Assembly (NCBI GenBank): GCA_009840305.1
Contig: VXNY01000031.1
Span: 1-64,000, forward strand
DNA from: Gammaproteobacteria bacterium
GTDB lineage: Bacteria > Pseudomonadota > Gammaproteobacteria > Pseudomonadales > Azotimanducaceae
Direction: 5' to 3'
Length of the DNA stretch: 64,000 nt
Positions 9,073 through 17,559 of this stretch are shown in pieces. The notes under the pieces were generated by a model, which had not been told where the DNA came from, did no database searches, and was given only the letters and a program-made list of their open reading frames with translations. The position numbers and the translations under genes are program-made. Positions within the stretch are counted from its first letter, which is position 1; every line of letters starts with the position of its first letter.

Positions 9073-10665
9073 ATGATCGCTTACAGAAAAACTGTTTGGT
9101 CCATAGTTCGCCAAGAATGGGTAACTTTCTTACGCAGCAGACAATTCTTAGTGTTTGGCTTGCTGTCTCCACTCGCACTTGCTGCAATTTTGTGGATATT
9201 CATCTTTAGCAATGGAGGTGTCACTTCAGACGGGATAGATCGTTGGAAGTACTTTCAAAGTGAGGTAAAGCGATTTGGGGAAGACGTTAATGGAACGTAC
9301 GCCTTCGAGAAGTCAGACGACCGCATCCTCTTCTATGTTGTAGATCAAGCCAATCTAGATATTGAATTTACCTTGCGCGAAGAGCTATTGAGACGCGATC
9401 TTACAAGGATGATTGACTACTTGAAACAAACACCTCTAGAGGAATGGAAGTGGTTCCAAGGTTCAGACGATCGAATGTCCAGCGCGGAACAGTTGTGGAC
9501 GGAGATCTCCTACGGAACTGTTACAGCAGAGACTTTAATTTCGACGTACGAACTTCAGCACGATCCAACATTTTCGTCGAGGTTAACTACTACGAACGAA
9601 GAAAGATCTTGGTTCGTTGATGGATGGAATGAAAACGTTGAGGACATTGCGCGGTCGATTCCTACCATGAGTTTCTCTCGAGTTGTTCATGTATTCACCG
9701 CAAATGAAGCTTGGGTCAAATCTGTGTGGGTACCAGCCTTTATTGAAATTCCAGAGAACTTCCTTGAGACACACCAAGCAAATTGTTTTCTTGCACAGGG
9801 GTGGTTTACCTTTGTTCGGGATTATCCGCTAAAGGAACTTCGTAAGCCGTTGCAAAGTTGGTTTGAAGACCTGATCAGTTCCCAACTAGACGACTACCAT
9901 GAATCAACCGATCTTTCCAATGTCGATCAATTGCCGCGCGTTAAACCTGCAGTCCATCTCGAACTTCAATCAAACGACTCTCTAGACGGTGTGAAAAGAC
10001 AATACGAGAGAACTGAATCGCTATCGACCTTCATTTTCTCGTTTATCTATCTACTTTGTATTGGTTGTGTGTGGGGTTTGCTATATTTTGATCCAAATCT
10101 CAAACTCAATGAGGACGCTACTGTGAATGAACCTTTATATACCATCATGGATGGGCGCGTTCTAGGGACAATGCTAAAGATTTTTTCGGTCCTTGGTATT
10201 TGGTTCGTACTGCTGTTTCTCCCTATTTGGTTTCTTTTAGGAACTGTCCCGGCCTTCGGTGCTGGCGCACTAACAAAATTTTTTAATCCGCTTGACAGAA
10301 TACACTACTTGATATTCTTCATCATCGGGCTGATGACGCATTGTTACGTATTTCACATACTGAGCTTACTTCGTCAATTCTTGAGGTCCATTACACTCAT
10401 CCTAATTGCTGTAAATTTCACATTGATGTCAACAACTTCAATGTTTGCTTCTAGCTCATCGGCCTATGACTTTTTATGTTTCATGCCTCTTATGGGAATT
10501 TCAATTATGGTGACAAAGACTTTTGCATATCCAGAGCCGCTGAGTTATATATTCATCGTCTTGATTGCGATAGGGTTTTTGTTTGGTTGCAGATTCTTCG
10601 TTAAATCTGAAGAAAGATTTCAATCAAAGAAAAGCGAGCTTAAATATATTTTCCACCCTAGCTAA
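9073..10665 (+). CDS. ABC-2 type permease-like protein, divergent paralogue 4 of 6
   Basis: 530 residues from ATG. The overall plan matches the other five: TM1 at about 25-46, a large outer domain with YVVD at 88-91, and a C-terminal membrane half starting at about 318. Two landmarks are lost. The shared GYFI(I/L)P motif is reduced to FIEIP (223-227). The cytoplasmic EEKS coupling motif after TM2 is replaced by an unrelated stretch (341-359), although MDGRVLG (359-365) remains. The last helix also lacks the conserved (R/H)G(I/M)xxE tail. The frame is intact, so this looks like a specialised or non-coupling subunit rather than a pseudogene. It begins the second half of the cluster, after the sulfite dehydrogenase interruption. 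Confidence 0.8.
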   Translation: MIAYRKTVWSIVRQEWVTFLRSRQFLVFGLLSPLALAAILWIFIFSNGGVTSDGIDRWKYFQSEVKRFGEDVNGTYAFEKSDDRILFYVVDQANLDIEFTLREELLRRDLTRMIDYLKQTPLEEWKWFQGSDDRMSSAEQLWTEISYGTVTAETLISTYELQHDPTFSSRLTTTNEERSWFVDGWNENVEDIARSIPTMSFSRVVHVFTANEAWVKSVWVPAFIEIPENFLETHQANCFLAQGWFTFVRDYPLKELRKPLQSWFEDLISSQLDDYHESTDLSNVDQLPRVKPAVHLELQSNDSLDGVKRQYERTESLSTFIFSFIYLLCIGCVWGLLYFDPNLKLNEDATVNEPLYTIMDGRVLGTMLKIFSVLGIWFVLLFLPIWFLLGTVPAFGAGALTKFFNPLDRIHYLIFFIIGLMTHCYVFHILSLLRQFLRSITLILIAVNFTLMSTTSMFASSSSAYDFLCFMPLMGISIMVTKTFAYPEPLSYIFIVLIAIGFLFGCRFFVKSEERFQSKKSELKYIFHPS

Positions 10666-10801
10666 AACCCAGAGTAGCACAGCTGTACAGAGTCAAGATG
10701 TCGTCACCGCCAAGAGAATTAATCAGCTAGAACTACTAGCAGAATTTGGAATAGACTAATGTTAAAAGAACCGAGCTAATGTTCGCAAAAGTAGTCTGGC
10801 G

Positions 10802-12463
10802 GTGAAAATGGTTGCTCCCATCGCCATCCGAGAATGGCGAACATCCGTATTGACGAAAGTTTTTGTCGGACTTGGAATGGGCTATCCACTCTTGCTGTCG
10901 CTTACACTTTGGGTGGGAGTGTTGTTTCTACTATTGGTCGATTTGATCGGATCTGTTTCCGATGCACCCGAATTAGAGCGCGAAATCGAAAAATTCCTTG
11001 GAGCTAATACGCCATCAAGACATACAACATACTATGTGGTAGACAAATCAAACACGCAGTTTGGAGACTTGATTCGCGAGGAAATCTTTCGAAGAGACAT
11101 CGCTTCTGCCGTAGAGTTCATTAGCAGTAAGGACTACACAGAGTTTGCGGCGGTCCGACCCTTGATAGACTCTTTCTGGAGCTCAGATATCCGTACAAGT
11201 ATCGAGAGTCTAAAGGAAAAAATTCAAGCTGAGGAAGACACAGTCGATACACGAAAGGTTCTCGTTTCCATACTCATCGATACCATGAAATCTCTAATGA
11301 GAGGGGACTCGGAACGAGATGTCGACAGAGATGCCCTCGACTTCGCGTACTGGTGGAGGGCGAATAGGCATTATTTGAGTCGATCCTTACCAGAATTCTC
11401 CAATCATTTTTTTGTAGAGTTGACCAAGGAAGACTGGTCTTTGGACGAACTCAATGATTTGTTAGCTTCCAAACGGCTTGACGGATACTTCATTCTACCG
11501 AATGGATTCCCTCAAACCAATTCATCCATACAGTTTGTATCGAGTGAAATTATGGTTCCCGAGGAAAGAAGATCTGCTTTTCTTTTGACGAATTGGTACG
11601 AATCAATAGCAACTGAAATACTTACGAATCAAGTGACAGGTCTGACGGTAACTGAGAAAATAAATCGTGCTCTACCAGTCATCGAAGTCGGGCGCGTCAC
11701 CAATGAATATGACAGGGATGGTTCGTACGTTATTAAAGCGGGTTTTCAGGCGGACGTTTACCCTCGTTACCTAAATGTTTGGATCAGGGCGATATGGACC
11801 TCTTTGTTCTGGGTCGCTATGTTTTACTGTGTCTACGCAATGTCATTTAACCTCACTGAAGAGAAACAGAATAGAGTCTCCGAGGTATTGCTCTCCAACA
11901 TGTCTCCTTTAAATTTGATGGACGGAAAAGTTCTCGGCAATGTCCTCGTCATTCTCACTGTTTTCGGTTCCTGGACGGTTATATTGGGTGCGCCTTTGAT
12001 TTGGATGATCGCGCTTGCACCAGAACTTGGGGCGCACGCGTTGCGTGAACTCTTTAACCCTCTTTATGTTTTGAACTGGTTTGTTTCGTTGCTGCTTGGG
12101 CTGACCTTGCTAGGGTACATTGCGACCGCTCTAGGTTCCCTGTACGCAACTGATAGAGTGTTGGGTTTGGTAATTACGTTACTGATGTTGTTACTCGGTA
12201 TCAGTTTTTTGACATCAGTAAACCCTGACAGTGTGATAGGTTCTATAGTTAAATTTATTCCACTGTTCACTCCCTTTGCTCTGGTGAGCCAGACGACTTT
12301 CCTACCGACGCTTCCTGTATATCTTTGTTTACTGGTTCTAGTGATCACATTTTTGTGGACGATTCGATTCTTGTTGGTACCGGTTTTCGCAAGAGGAGTG
12401 TTATTAGACGCGGTACCAAACAAATTTAGTAAATTGATAAAGATATTGTTCACTCAGGATTGA
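10802..12463 (+). CDS. ABC-2 type permease, NatB-like, paralogue 5 of 6
   Basis: 553 residues from GTG; an ATG two codons later (10808) is an equally good start. TM1 is at about 22-50. The outer domain has YYVVD at 77-81 and GYFILP at 228-233. The coupling motif EEKQNRVSEVLL begins at 353 and is followed by LMDGKVLG. The C-terminus, KFIPLFTPFAL through ARGVLLD, follows the family pattern. It lies 136 nt after paralogue 4, and its stop codon overlaps the start of paralogue 6, so these two are almost certainly co-translated and may form a heterodimer. Confidence 0.86.
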   Translation: MKMVAPIAIREWRTSVLTKVFVGLGMGYPLLLSLTLWVGVLFLLLVDLIGSVSDAPELEREIEKFLGANTPSRHTTYYVVDKSNTQFGDLIREEIFRRDIASAVEFISSKDYTEFAAVRPLIDSFWSSDIRTSIESLKEKIQAEEDTVDTRKVLVSILIDTMKSLMRGDSERDVDRDALDFAYWWRANRHYLSRSLPEFSNHFFVELTKEDWSLDELNDLLASKRLDGYFILPNGFPQTNSSIQFVSSEIMVPEERRSAFLLTNWYESIATEILTNQVTGLTVTEKINRALPVIEVGRVTNEYDRDGSYVIKAGFQADVYPRYLNVWIRAIWTSLFWVAMFYCVYAMSFNLTEEKQNRVSEVLLSNMSPLNLMDGKVLGNVLVILTVFGSWTVILGAPLIWMIALAPELGAHALRELFNPLYVLNWFVSLLLGLTLLGYIATALGSLYATDRVLGLVITLLMLLLGISFLTSVNPDSVIGSIVKFIPLFTPFALVSQTTFLPTLPVYLCLLVLVITFLWTIRFLLVPVFARGVLLDAVPNKFSKLIKILFTQD

Positions 12464-14181
12464 TGTCTCCCGTTCCGACAAAATCGAGATTGCGCCTGAC
12501 TTTGCGCTCGCTGTTGGTCGTCACAGTTGTAGAGTGGAAACGGTTCGTGTTTACTGGGAGCTTTGTCTTCCTCGTAATTGTTCCGGCTCTTGTAATATGG
12601 CTATATCCATCAGCACACGCACTAGTAACCAATAGCATTGAAAATGTAAGAGAGGATCAAGACCCTTTTCCAACATCATCGCGCGAATTCAAGGGAGCAG
12701 AGAATGAAAGACTCATGCTGTCTCACGAACCGAACGTAATCAAATATGCCGTTGTTGATAGCAGCTCTTGGGTGCATCAAAAGATTAAAGAAAAGCTCCT
12801 GTTCAAAGATCTCAGCATCGTTCTGCCAGCTTTAATCAAGCTGGACGAAGCTCAGTTTGCGCAATGGGCTCAACACGCGGTTGAAGAAGCCCACGGCGTT
12901 GATTCGACCATAAATCGGTCGGCCTTGTTAAAGAATCTGATAAAGTTCCATCAAACATTGGTAGACAAGGGTATCAGTGATGACAACATCACAGACTTAG
13001 CTCAACAAATACTGCAAAGTAAAGATAGCAACATCACGGGGGACGACCCCAAAGAATCAGTAGTTGTGTTGTGGACGCTCCTGCCAAAGAGCATCATCGA
13101 GTTGATACCATTGGTATCGTTCGCTTCTTTCGAGGAAATCGAAGTCGAGGCTAGTTCTACGGTTAATGCCCAATCCATGCTTCTCTCGGGAGAAATTGCC
13201 GGTTACTTTGTTACCCACGCAGACTTGTCTGGTAGCTATGAAGGTATGCAGCTCGTAACTCTAAACAGGGCTTCGAATCCAATCACTGCCGATCTCAAGA
13301 TCTTTTATCAAACACAACTGTCGGATGTACTTCGAGAAAACAATCTTTTGACTAATAGAGTGTCCATCGACTCAGAGATCCCACGACTAGAAGTTCAATG
13401 GAGCGAAATAAAAACTATTGGATTGGACGCTACTTCAATCCGGGCACAGAGTCAATGGTGGAGTTCTCCGTCCGGTCTAGCCTCATTTTTAATAAAGCAC
13501 TCACCGGTGATACTGAGTCTCGTTGCGTTAACGTCTGTAATGATCAGTACCTTGGTACTCGCTGTAAATACCATCGACGAACGATCAAGTAAACTTGCGG
13601 AAGTATTGCTGGCAAATATTGACTCTAAACTGCTATTTGATGCAAAAGTGTGGGGAGGAATGCTTGGTATCCTTACTGTTGTCGGTTGTTGGGTGAGTAT
13701 TCGAGTCGTGTATCTTTTGTTCGTTTCCCCTGACACACCCCTTGAAGTGCTACCAAATCTGACGCTAATCCATCTTTTGCATGTGATGACTTTTTTATTC
13801 TTCGGTTTCGCTTTCTACGGATATTTCGTACAAGCATTTGGTGCGGCCTGTAATAATCAAGTCGACCTAGCTGTGCTCATTATTCCTGTGGCTTTTGTTC
13901 AGGGTATCGCTGTTTGTTCCTTGTGGTATCTCATCGAAAACCCCAACACTTTATTCGCATCGATAATTAGTTTTGTTCCACCTCTCACTCCTTTTGTGAT
14001 GATAGCACGTATAGGTCACTTGCCTTCTTGGCCGCTGTACTTACCGATCTTAGTTCTCATGTCAGTGAGTGTGCTTGGCGCACGTCAAATTGGAAATCGC
14101 TTCTTTTCTCGCGCCTTCCTAATGGAGCAAAGACCACGGGGCGTCAAGAGATTGATTCGACTAGCCCGACATCAAGAATGA
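12463..14181 (+). CDS. ABC-2 type permease, NatB-like, paralogue 6 of 6
   Basis: 572 residues from the ATG at 12463, which shares one base with the TGA of paralogue 5 and has AGGA just upstream; a TTG at 12460 is possible but lies too close to that site. TM1 is at about 31-55, YAVVD at about 95-99, and the second outer motif is weakened to GYFVTH (247-252). The coupling motif is present as DERSSKLAEVLL (from about 372). The C-terminal half ends SFVPPLTPFVM and FLMEQRPRG, closest to paralogue 2. This is the last gene of the permease series; 143 nt follow before the next gene. Confidence 0.86.
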   Translation: MSPVPTKSRLRLTLRSLLVVTVVEWKRFVFTGSFVFLVIVPALVIWLYPSAHALVTNSIENVREDQDPFPTSSREFKGAENERLMLSHEPNVIKYAVVDSSSWVHQKIKEKLLFKDLSIVLPALIKLDEAQFAQWAQHAVEEAHGVDSTINRSALLKNLIKFHQTLVDKGISDDNITDLAQQILQSKDSNITGDDPKESVVVLWTLLPKSIIELIPLVSFASFEEIEVEASSTVNAQSMLLSGEIAGYFVTHADLSGSYEGMQLVTLNRASNPITADLKIFYQTQLSDVLRENNLLTNRVSIDSEIPRLEVQWSEIKTIGLDATSIRAQSQWWSSPSGLASFLIKHSPVILSLVALTSVMISTLVLAVNTIDERSSKLAEVLLANIDSKLLFDAKVWGGMLGILTVVGCWVSIRVVYLLFVSPDTPLEVLPNLTLIHLLHVMTFLFFGFAFYGYFVQAFGAACNNQVDLAVLIIPVAFVQGIAVCSLWYLIENPNTLFASIISFVPPLTPFVMIARIGHLPSWPLYLPILVLMSVSVLGARQIGNRFFSRAFLMEQRPRGVKRLIRLARHQE

Positions 14182-14324
14182 CCAACGCGGTCTCTGCCCA
14201 CTTTGGCGTAGATTCACGGAGTTCGACTCACCGAAATCCCCACCAGATCAAAATTTGCAATATTAACACCCACAACGTATCATTAAAATTGTGTTTAATC
14301 GCCTATCCGTATTAATATCTTCAC

Positions 14325-15650
14325 GTGTTGAATAGCAGTGACAAACTCAATTCATTGATGTCTCCACCATCAACAGACTTGGTCACTCTGCTGGAGCACA
14401 TCTGGAATTCGTTCACTGCACGAGAACAATTCATTGTTCAAAGACGTTTTGTCGACTCTTCTAAATGTACTCTTCAAGAACTTGGAGAGCATTTGGAGCT
14501 CACAAGAGAGAGAGTGCGGCAACTTGAAGCAAAAATTGTCGAACGATGTGAAAGAGCTATCGGAATTCAACTCGAAAAGCTCAGAAAGCACCTCGTGGAT
14601 AAATATGGCGCGATGATTCCTAAAGAAGCGTTTACGGGAACAATTGACAGAAAACTAACGGGAGTATCGTCTCGAAACAAGGCTTTATTTACAAAGATAT
14701 TTTTAAGATATTTAAAGTATCACTTTAAGAACGATTTTTACCTATCTCCAGCTGGAGATATCGTTATTTCAAACTATTTACATTACATTAACACGAACAA
14801 TCTTTTGCTAGTTGATGAAATGACGTTAGCTCGTATCAATCTCGAATTTTGGTATAAGTACAGAGACGAGATTAAACAATGTCTTGGTCTCGTAAGGCTA
14901 CGCTATGGTTCATTCGCTCGCAAAGACAGTGTTTCAACACGCGTACTAGACACACTGAAACACTTGGGAATTCCAGCGACTAAAGAACAGATCGCAGAAT
15001 ACTCGGGAATCCCAGAAGAAAAGCTTACCAATCGGCTTAGACTGATTCGGGGAGTAGTGAAGGTTTCCAATAACATGTGGGGGCTCGGAAGCTCCAAGAG
15101 TACGCAATACGTAGGAGTGGTGGACGAAATGCTTACAGTCATCGAACAACACGGCGGGCAAGTTTCAGTCCAAACTCTGAAATCGGAAATCAAAAGAAGG
15201 TGTAATGTCAAAGACTCGACAATTACAGCCTATCTCTACACAACACAGTTTGTCATCGAAAACAAGATGATCCGATTGAGTACGGAAAATGATGTTCGCT
15301 TGCGTCCCTTGGCACAAACGATTGACGGCAGGACTGGAAACGGCGCACCTTATTGGATAATTAAAGTGAAAGCCAGACACCTAAAAGGACACTCTGTCGT
15401 AGGCCTCCCTCCTGAGCTAGCCTACTACCTTAAGTGCGAACCAAATACTCGTTCCAGGATTCCAATTCACTATCCATTGGAATGTAGAGACATGAGTATC
15501 ACTTGGCGTTTAGCTTCGACGACGGGGTTGCAAATAGGCTATTTAGCAGATGTAATGAAGAAGTTACGGGTTCAAGAAGGGGACCAAGTGAGATTGATCG
15601 TGCAAGACGGTGCCAGAGTAGGATTTGAACGCCATTCTCCTATTAAGTGA
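14325..15650 (+). CDS. Putative DNA-binding regulator: sigma-70 region-4-like domain plus two winged-helix-like domains
   Basis: 441 residues from GTG. Residues ~22-82 resemble sigma-70 region 4, including the helix-turn-helix LGEHLELTRERVRQLEAK (53-70), but no region 2 or 3 is present, so it cannot be a complete sigma factor. Two segments of winged-helix type follow: ~203-258 (ATKEQIAEYSGIPEEKL) and ~265-320 (VSVQTLKSEIKRRCNV). The C-terminal ~105 residues form a separate domain that I do not recognise, with DMSITWRLASTTG and LRVQEGDQVRLIV. It could be a transcription regulator or a nucleic-acid sensor. It lies between the permease cluster and moaA, all on the + strand, but co-transcription is not shown. 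Confidence 0.7.
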   Translation: MLNSSDKLNSLMSPPSTDLVTLLEHIWNSFTAREQFIVQRRFVDSSKCTLQELGEHLELTRERVRQLEAKIVERCERAIGIQLEKLRKHLVDKYGAMIPKEAFTGTIDRKLTGVSSRNKALFTKIFLRYLKYHFKNDFYLSPAGDIVISNYLHYINTNNLLLVDEMTLARINLEFWYKYRDEIKQCLGLVRLRYGSFARKDSVSTRVLDTLKHLGIPATKEQIAEYSGIPEEKLTNRLRLIRGVVKVSNNMWGLGSSKSTQYVGVVDEMLTVIEQHGGQVSVQTLKSEIKRRCNVKDSTITAYLYTTQFVIENKMIRLSTENDVRLRPLAQTIDGRTGNGAPYWIIKVKARHLKGHSVVGLPPELAYYLKCEPNTRSRIPIHYPLECRDMSITWRLASTTGLQIGYLADVMKKLRVQEGDQVRLIVQDGARVGFERHSPIK

Positions 15651-15669
15651 CAATGACTAACACTGTAAA

Positions 15670-16635
15670 TTGATAGTCGACCCACTCGGCCGCCGCTTTA
15701 AAAATCTTCGCGTCAGTTTAACGGCTGCATGTAACTACGCTTGTACCTATTGCGTTCCTGACGGTAAAAAACTTCAAGCCCTGAGTGCTGAACTGTCGGA
15801 ACAGGAACTGAATTACGCCGTGCGTTTACTGGTCGAAGCTGGTGGTATTGACAGGCTTCGAATTACTGGTGGAGAACCTTTGATTTCGCCAAAATTTGAT
15901 GCACTTCTTGACAGCTTAAATGAGTTGTCGCTATTAGATATTGCGATTACTACCAACGGTCAATTTTTGAGCAAGAAATTACCGGTAATAAAACGTGCGG
16001 GAATCACCCGACTCAATGTCAGTCTCGACACGCTGGATCATACCGCATTCAGGAGCATCGCTCGGAGCGGTGATCTTGCTACCGTATTGGAAGGAATTGA
16101 AGAGGCATTGGCATTGGGGCTCCAGGTTAAAGTCAATTGCGTTCCAATTCGAACCGCGAATCTTGACCAACTGTTGCCTATACTCGAATATTGTTTAGCA
16201 AGAAACATTGAGTTGCGCTACATAGAACTCATGAATATGGGTCATCTCAAGCATAACCAATCGTATGAGCAAGATTTTGTTGGAATGGATGAGATACTTG
16301 AAAAAATTGGAGCGAAGTACGATTATTACAAAATTGATGCCCCTCTAGACTCGACATCAGTTCGATTTGAAATTCCCGATTTTGGTAGATTCGGAATTAT
16401 TGCGAACGAAAGCGAACCGTTCTGTAGAACTTGCACTCGGTTAAGACTTTCATCCAACGGTCAGATATTTGGCTGCTTGTCAAACTCGAAAGCGTTCTCC
16501 ATTAAGCAACTGCTGAACGAACCTTATCCGCAGGCGATAACAGAGATGCAAACTGTACTGAGGTCCGCGATGCAGCTAAAGCAGCGCTTAGCGTTTACAG
16601 GCGAAACCACAGTTATGAAGTTCATAGGCGGTTGA
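15670..16635 (+). CDS. moaA: GTP 3',8-cyclase (MoaA), molybdenum cofactor biosynthesis
   Basis: 321 residues from TTG, 19 nt after the regulator gene. MoaA is a radical-SAM enzyme with two [4Fe-4S] clusters that rearranges GTP in the first step of molybdopterin synthesis. The N-terminal cluster motif is CxxxCxxC (Cys21, Cys25, Cys28), the SAM-binding ITGGEP is at 65-70, and the second-cluster cysteines are Cys252, Cys255 and Cys269. The protein ends in the Gly-Gly tail (FIGG) that MoaA needs for activity, which separates it from other radical-SAM proteins. No moaC, moaD/E or moeA is nearby. The obvious local client is the molybdenum sulfite dehydrogenase at 7289-8593. Confidence 0.9.
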   Translation: MIVDPLGRRFKNLRVSLTAACNYACTYCVPDGKKLQALSAELSEQELNYAVRLLVEAGGIDRLRITGGEPLISPKFDALLDSLNELSLLDIAITTNGQFLSKKLPVIKRAGITRLNVSLDTLDHTAFRSIARSGDLATVLEGIEEALALGLQVKVNCVPIRTANLDQLLPILEYCLARNIELRYIELMNMGHLKHNQSYEQDFVGMDEILEKIGAKYDYYKIDAPLDSTSVRFEIPDFGRFGIIANESEPFCRTCTRLRLSSNGQIFGCLSNSKAFSIKQLLNEPYPQAITEMQTVLRSAMQLKQRLAFTGETTVMKFIGG

Positions 16636-16745
16636 ATTTTGGAATAGGGAAGAGTTTGTTTAGCAAATAAACGACGGGGAATAAACCACTTATCTACATA
16701 GATCAGTGATAACTTAAATGTGGAGTTTTTCAAAAGGTCAGTAAG

Positions 16746-16973
16746 ATGGCACTTTTCAGTTCATTCATCGTGTCGTGTTTTGCTTTAGCTTCACACTCTC
16801 TTATCAATTTTGACACAGCGAAACGAGATAGTCTTGAAGTTGAACTGAAGTTTGCTCTAGAGAGTGAACACTCCAAACCCAACATTTCAAGAAGAAAGCG
16901 TAGCAAAAACAACAAAGTAGTAGAGCTCATAAAAGAGTTTATTGCGCAGGCGAACGACAACGAAATAATATAG
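16746..16973 (+). CDS. Small hypothetical protein
   Basis: 75 residues from ATG, with AGTAAG just upstream as a weak ribosome-binding site. The N-terminus is moderately hydrophobic (FSSFIVSCFALASHSL); the rest is charged and lysine-rich (SRRKRSKNNK). No family is recognised. It lies in a gene-poor stretch after moaA. It may be real or chance, and the frame on the other strand is open over the same bases. Confidence 0.35.
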   Translation: MALFSSFIVSCFALASHSLINFDTAKRDSLEVELKFALESEHSKPNISRRKRSKNNKVVELIKEFIAQANDNEII

Positions 16974-17130
16974 AATCGATGGGTTTCCCCCTGAGCGAGT
17001 CATGCGTGAGTTTCTTATCAGTTCTGTTCAAAGCACTACTACTTGGTACAGGTCCTATATTCAGGTCCTAGGAACCCCGTGTTAAAATGAAAAACGTTCG
17101 AAGCGTGCGATGGAAGTGGGACATTAGCTC

Positions 17131-17349
17131 GTGGTTTCAGTAGAAAACGAAAACAATCAAGAATTGAACTACTATAAAAGTAGCATGACAAGTGAGATTA
17201 CGAGTGAGCAAAGTCTAAACCTATTTCAAAGAGTGAATAAATGGTTCAAGGAATTGAGCTTTTGGGGAAAGGTGCTCTATTGTGTTTCTTGCGCTGTCTT
17301 CGGTTTCACAACGCGGTTGCTATTTGATTTGATTATTGGTCTGTTTTAG
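17131..17349 (+). CDS. Small hypothetical membrane protein
   Basis: 72 residues from GTG. The first half is polar (many Asn, Glu, Ser). The second half has one credible membrane helix, about residues 47-70 (GKVLYCVSCAVFGFTTRLLFDLI), preceded by the amphipathic LFQRVNKWFKELSFW. No family is recognised. The amphipathic-helix-plus-TM layout and lack of a competing frame make it somewhat more credible than the ORF before it. Confidence 0.4.
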   Translation: MVSVENENNQELNYYKSSMTSEITSEQSLNLFQRVNKWFKELSFWGKVLYCVSCAVFGFTTRLLFDLIIGLF

Positions 17350-17559
17350 ACTTGTGCGTTCTGTTTAGAATAAACCGGTCTTTTTACCTCGCGTCGACCG
17401 GGGCACGTTTTTGCCCGTCCACCACTCGTGTAATGATCGATCGGAAAGTTGTGAACAATGTGTGTAGTTACAGAGGTATTGTGTTTTAACCTACACTCTA
17501 AATGATGGAAATATTTCACTTCAGACTCTATTGCAATAGGATCGCAATCAAGTCAAAGC

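Noticed and set aside
17395-17420. GGGCA/TGCCC hairpin near the ETF-QO 3' side
   Set aside because: Only 5 bp of stem and no proper T run on the relevant strand.
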